Positions 51,925 through 54,716 of a DNA stretch of 54,716 bases are shown in pieces. Numbering within the stretch: position 1 is the first letter of the stretch; the number at the start of each line of letters is the position of its first letter. The notes beneath the pieces are model-generated. The model saw nothing but the letters and a program-made list of their open reading frames with translations, did not search any database and was not told the DNA's origin. The stretch is from an uncultured Methylococcaceae bacterium (GTDB lineage Bacteria; Pseudomonadota; Gammaproteobacteria; Methylococcales; Methylomonadaceae), in contig CAIPPE010000178.1 in NCBI GenBank assembly GCA_903866825.1, positions 1 through 54,716 of the forward strand, written 5' to 3'. A program made the position numbers and the translations under genes.

Positions 51925-52051
51925 ATTGACAATCAGGCTAACCTGACATGGATCGAATAAATCATCAAGAATCACTTGCATCTATATATGCTGAATATGC
52001 TGAGCATAGTTCGGCAATCGTATCGCCAAAATCACTACTGACCGTCTCGAT

Positions 52052-53479
52052 CTAACGCCAGCTATCCAACCAAAAATGCGCATCCAACCCAGACTTGCTA
52101 AGATGCAGACCATAAGTGAACGGTGCGAAAAAAATGAATGCTGTGATGGCAGCAGCCAGCAACGCCGGCATTAACCATCGGTAACGCTGCGCACGGTCAA
52201 GTTGCCAGCACAATGCCAACACCGCAAACATCAGTGCAGACAAGTAGTGATACAGAAACATAACGCGCGCGATGCCAACAAAAGGTAGCAGGTTCAAGAC
52301 ATAGGCGGCGCATAGAAACAGGGTATTGGGTTCCGGCGGTTCACCTCTGGACAACCACTTGAGTAATTGCGGTGGCAGGTTGATTAACAGCAACAAAATC
52401 GCATAGGTCGAGACCCACCAAACTATCGGGTTACCGAGCAGCATGATGTGTGCGAAACGATTGATTGTACCTGAAGTAACGCCTGCTTCGGGTTCGCTCT
52501 GAGCATCGGCCCAGAAGTCGAGTCCACGCGTCATAAAGGGCCAACTATACCACTTGCTGCTATAGGGATGCTCCGTTTGTATCTGGTGAGCAGATTCGAA
52601 CATAGACTGATTGAGCTCTACAAATCGTTCCACGAAGCTAGTAGGTGCAACTTTTACCCCGTTTGAAGCGATATTTGAAATCTGCTCGGGACTTCCAGAC
52701 AGCGAGGCACGGAAACCCGGACTAAAGGTTTGTGCAGCCGCGCTGTATTGTGTCACCAAGGCAAATTGCATAGCGAAAGTAGCAACGTAAACTATAAGCG
52801 GAAGGATGCCCAATACCAACAGCGCACACAGACCTAACCAACTCCGGTTCCTGATGAAGTGAATAAGTTCCAGGCAACCCATCAGTACACAGAAAGTCAG
52901 CCCGGTCCATTTAGTGGAAATAGCGCACCCTGCCGCAATGCCTGCCAGAAAAAGCCAAGGGATACGAGCCGTGTTCTTATATCGCAGGTAAGCCCAGACA
53001 GCAGTAAAGCCGAAAGCAAGAAGAAATATATCAATCAATACGAATTGCGAAATTAACTCTGTGGCGTTTTCGAACATGACGAGTAACGCCACCATCAGCG
53101 CAGCACGCACCGACATGCCAAGTTCACGGGCAACACCAAACATCAGCAGCGGAAAGAAGGTGCCCACTAGCCGAGGCAAAGCACGAAGTGCCAGATAACT
53201 GGCATCCGGTAAGGGAACCTGATTGCCTGGAAAAGTAAAAGACGGATCAAGACCGGCCATTACGCCCGTGGTCCAATAGAGAAGTTTTCCAAGCGGCGGG
53301 TGTATATCAAAAAAGAACTCGTGGCGCATTGCAGCCATGGCAAAGCGTCCGTAATGCACCTCGTCGAGTACAACAGTCATTGGGTAAGTAAACCATGCAA
53401 AATGCAGTAACACCGATAATACCAGCAAACCTGCAAGCAGCAACGGAACACAAAACCGGTTTTCAGCAACTAGGAGCAT
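52052..53479 (-). CDS. PMT-family (GT39-like) membrane glycosyltransferase
   Basis: A 475-aa polytopic protein with about 10 membrane helices. The first loop has VVLDEVHYGRF, with the catalytic Asp-Glu pair, and FFDIHPPLGKLLYW, the hallmark of protein O-mannosyltransferases (PMT, PF02366-like); ISTKWTGLTF is a further conserved segment. It would move a sugar from a polyprenyl phosphate to a protein or lipid at the outer face of the membrane. The target is unknown. It lies convergent with the photoreceptor module and 32 bases after the RNase T2 gene. Confidence 0.8.
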   Translation of the reverse strand: MLLVAENRFCVPLLLAGLLVLSVLLHFAWFTYPMTVVLDEVHYGRFAMAAMRHEFFFDIHPPLGKLLYWTTGVMAGLDPSFTFPGNQVPLPDASYLALRALPRLVGTFFPLLMFGVARELGMSVRAALMVALLVMFENATELISQFVLIDIFLLAFGFTAVWAYLRYKNTARIPWLFLAGIAAGCAISTKWTGLTFCVLMGCLELIHFIRNRSWLGLCALLVLGILPLIVYVATFAMQFALVTQYSAAAQTFSPGFRASLSGSPEQISNIASNGVKVAPTSFVERFVELNQSMFESAHQIQTEHPYSSKWYSWPFMTRGLDFWADAQSEPEAGVTSGTINRFAHIMLLGNPIVWWVSTYAILLLLINLPPQLLKWLSRGEPPEPNTLFLCAAYVLNLLPFVGIARVMFLYHYLSALMFAVLALCWQLDRAQRYRWLMPALLAAAITAFIFFAPFTYGLHLSKSGLDAHFWLDSWR

Positions 53480-53511
53480 GGCACAGTTCCGAACAAATTT
53501 TCACCCTGTTA

Positions 53512-54516
53512 CTAAAATACGCCCTGCCCGATGGGATCAATCCGAAAACCTTTTTGGCAACTCTTATCTGCGGTTGCTGGCGGCGCTTTAGAGATTAATT
53601 GCTTCAGGTTAGCATCAGGCTTAATGTCAGCGGGCAAATTAATATAAATATCAACTAATAAACCATCTTTGCAGCCGAGCTTGACGTGACTACTGGCACC
53701 ATTGCCCAGACTGGAATCCAGAACGGCACGGAACTCTTCCAGACTCACCTGTCGATTAATATGATTTTTCATGAACGTACTTATACCGCTCTCATTAAAT
53801 TGATGCACTAAATTACTTGCTTCTTCAAAGTATTGATCGGGAGCGCCGGTTTGACACGTACCATGCTTATGCCATTCATGGCGCTCCAAACAGGAACCCA
53901 CACTCACGCTCGGCATCACTTCACCCAACTGATTACGAACAGCGGCACTCAAGTTGACTTGAGGATATTCACAGAAATTTGCCGGTTTGTCCCTCACATC
54001 ACCGCAATAACCGTAATCGATACCACAACTCACTTTATTAGGCCATAAACCATGCAAAGTAAAATGACTGGCCTGATAAACCGTTGGATCATTGGTCGCG
54101 CACTCAGGCTTATCCGGTTTGCCCTCACAGAAAGCTGGCTGCCAACTGACCGCAAAAACATAACTATCAGCCTGATTAGCAATGCCACAGACATTATTTC
54201 CGCCTACTTTTTTATCGATATCCGAATTATTCACCGTGCCACAATCATTCTTTACCCAACGATTAGCCGGATTAGCAGAATCAATACGTAATAGATACCA
54301 CTCTGCGTTAGTCGGCTTGTTACCCTGAAGTATCTGATAATGTTCTCCTACCACTAAGTTGATATTGCCTGGATTTGCCGGCTTATGGATTGAAGGAGTA
54401 GCCTCACAAGCCTGGGTGGCAGTAAATTCGTTAGTTGCCCAAGCGGGCGAGTAAGTATATAAACTGATGCTAATCAACAGCACTGAATAAACACCCACGT
54501 TTTTGATCATATGCAT
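53512..54516 (-). CDS. secreted ribonuclease T2 family protein
   Basis: A 334-aa exported RNase T2. The signal peptide (VGVYSVLLISISLYTYSPAWA) is followed by a ~90-residue extra N-terminal domain with several Cys, then the two catalytic motifs FTLHGLWP (CAS I) and ERHEWHKHGTC (CAS II) with their histidines and Glu. The enzyme cleaves RNA through 2',3'-cyclic intermediates in periplasm or medium. Two close ATGs (54516, 54510) are possible starts. The N-terminal domain (NLVVGEHYQILQGN) is not part of the core fold. Confidence 0.88.
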   Translation of the reverse strand: MHMIKNVGVYSVLLISISLYTYSPAWATNEFTATQACEATPSIHKPANPGNINLVVGEHYQILQGNKPTNAEWYLLRIDSANPANRWVKNDCGTVNNSDIDKKVGGNNVCGIANQADSYVFAVSWQPAFCEGKPDKPECATNDPTVYQASHFTLHGLWPNKVSCGIDYGYCGDVRDKPANFCEYPQVNLSAAVRNQLGEVMPSVSVGSCLERHEWHKHGTCQTGAPDQYFEEASNLVHQFNESGISTFMKNHINRQVSLEEFRAVLDSSLGNGASSHVKLGCKDGLLVDIYINLPADIKPDANLKQLISKAPPATADKSCQKGFRIDPIGQGVF

Positions 54517-54716
54517 AAATAGATTCTCTTAAAAATTATCACCAGCAAAGCCCCTGTTTAATCGCATAATACAGGAAGTGCTTTATCTATGAAGAATATT
54601 AGCAGGGCAATAGCGCTTAAATTACTCCGAGGATGCGAAGCAAATAATCATTATCCCATCCTACCTTTAATCGCTTAATCTTAACGCCAACCTTAGCGGT
54701 TCTTTCAGCCTTAATC
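54517..54716. other. non-coding right end
   Basis: These 200 bases upstream of the RNase T2 gene hold no ORF of note. I saw no convincing -35/-10 pair, repeat or RNA gene. The window ends here. Confidence 0.5.

Overview
The window reads as a contig from a diazotrophic gammaproteobacterium. NifL and an Azotobacter-like gene order (rnf divergent from nifLA-nifB-fdxN-nifO-nifQ, and iscA-nifUSV-cysE-nifWZM-clpX-nifF) point there. A methanotroph of the Methylococcales is my best guess, but this is inference: no taxonomic marker gene is present.

Layout. Positions 1-~2,290 are very AT-rich and phage-like: small zinc-ribbon and membrane ORFs, three damaged genes and a RuvC-like resolvase cut off at its C-terminus. 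At about 2,286-2,310 the sequence switches abruptly to nif DNA (low-40s %GC by eye), exactly where nifX and nifHDK/EN would be expected. This is either a misassembly or a real insertion. Positions 2,311-7,282 carry a nif accessory operon: the DUF269 and DUF683 proteins, fdxB, a thioredoxin-fold 2Fe-2S ferredoxin, a TPR-like protein, two unknown proteins, a DUF364 protein and a GlcF-like Fe-S protein. Then come a DUF1640 protein (+) and, on the minus strand, tag, a GNAT gene and the operon rnfABCDGE-H.

A 355-bp divergent region (14,287-14,641) has two NifA activator sites (TGT-N10-ACA) and a sigma-54 -24/-12 element facing each way, so nifLA and rnf look co-regulated. Downstream lie nifA (GTG start overlapping nifL), nifB with its own UAS and sigma-54 promoter, fdxN, nifO, a flavodiiron protein, two 2Fe-2S ferredoxins and nifQ. 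A minus-strand pair (NifZ-like and a tandem nitroreductase of SagB type) diverges from a NifA/sigma-54 operon: iscA, nifU, nifS, nifV, a 48-aa ORF, cysE, a second TPR-like protein, a 36-aa membrane peptide, nifW, nifZ, nifM, clpX, a monothiol glutaredoxin-BolA fusion and nifF. Together these genes make Fe-S clusters, FeMo-co precursors and homocitrate, and feed low-potential electrons (Rnf, ferredoxins, flavodoxin) to nitrogenase. The nitrogenase structural genes are not in the window.

From 35,241 onward the DNA is accessory: a membrane protein with an internal duplication, an RTX-type secreted protein with a 663-bp tandem duplication, a putative signalling regulator, and a four-gene cassette ending in a DyP-type peroxidase with three unrecognised proteins (two of them paralogous). 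Next are a secreted phosphoesterase and a VanY-type M15 peptidase. An ~890-bp non-coding stretch follows, with a striking ~22-bp-period array of YTATACRC motifs (46,742-47,055). After it comes a higher-GC photoreceptor module (bacteriophytochrome kinase, single-domain response regulator, REC-PAS-histidine kinase), then a PMT-family glycosyltransferase and a secreted RNase T2. No rRNA, tRNA, CRISPR array or intact transposase was seen.
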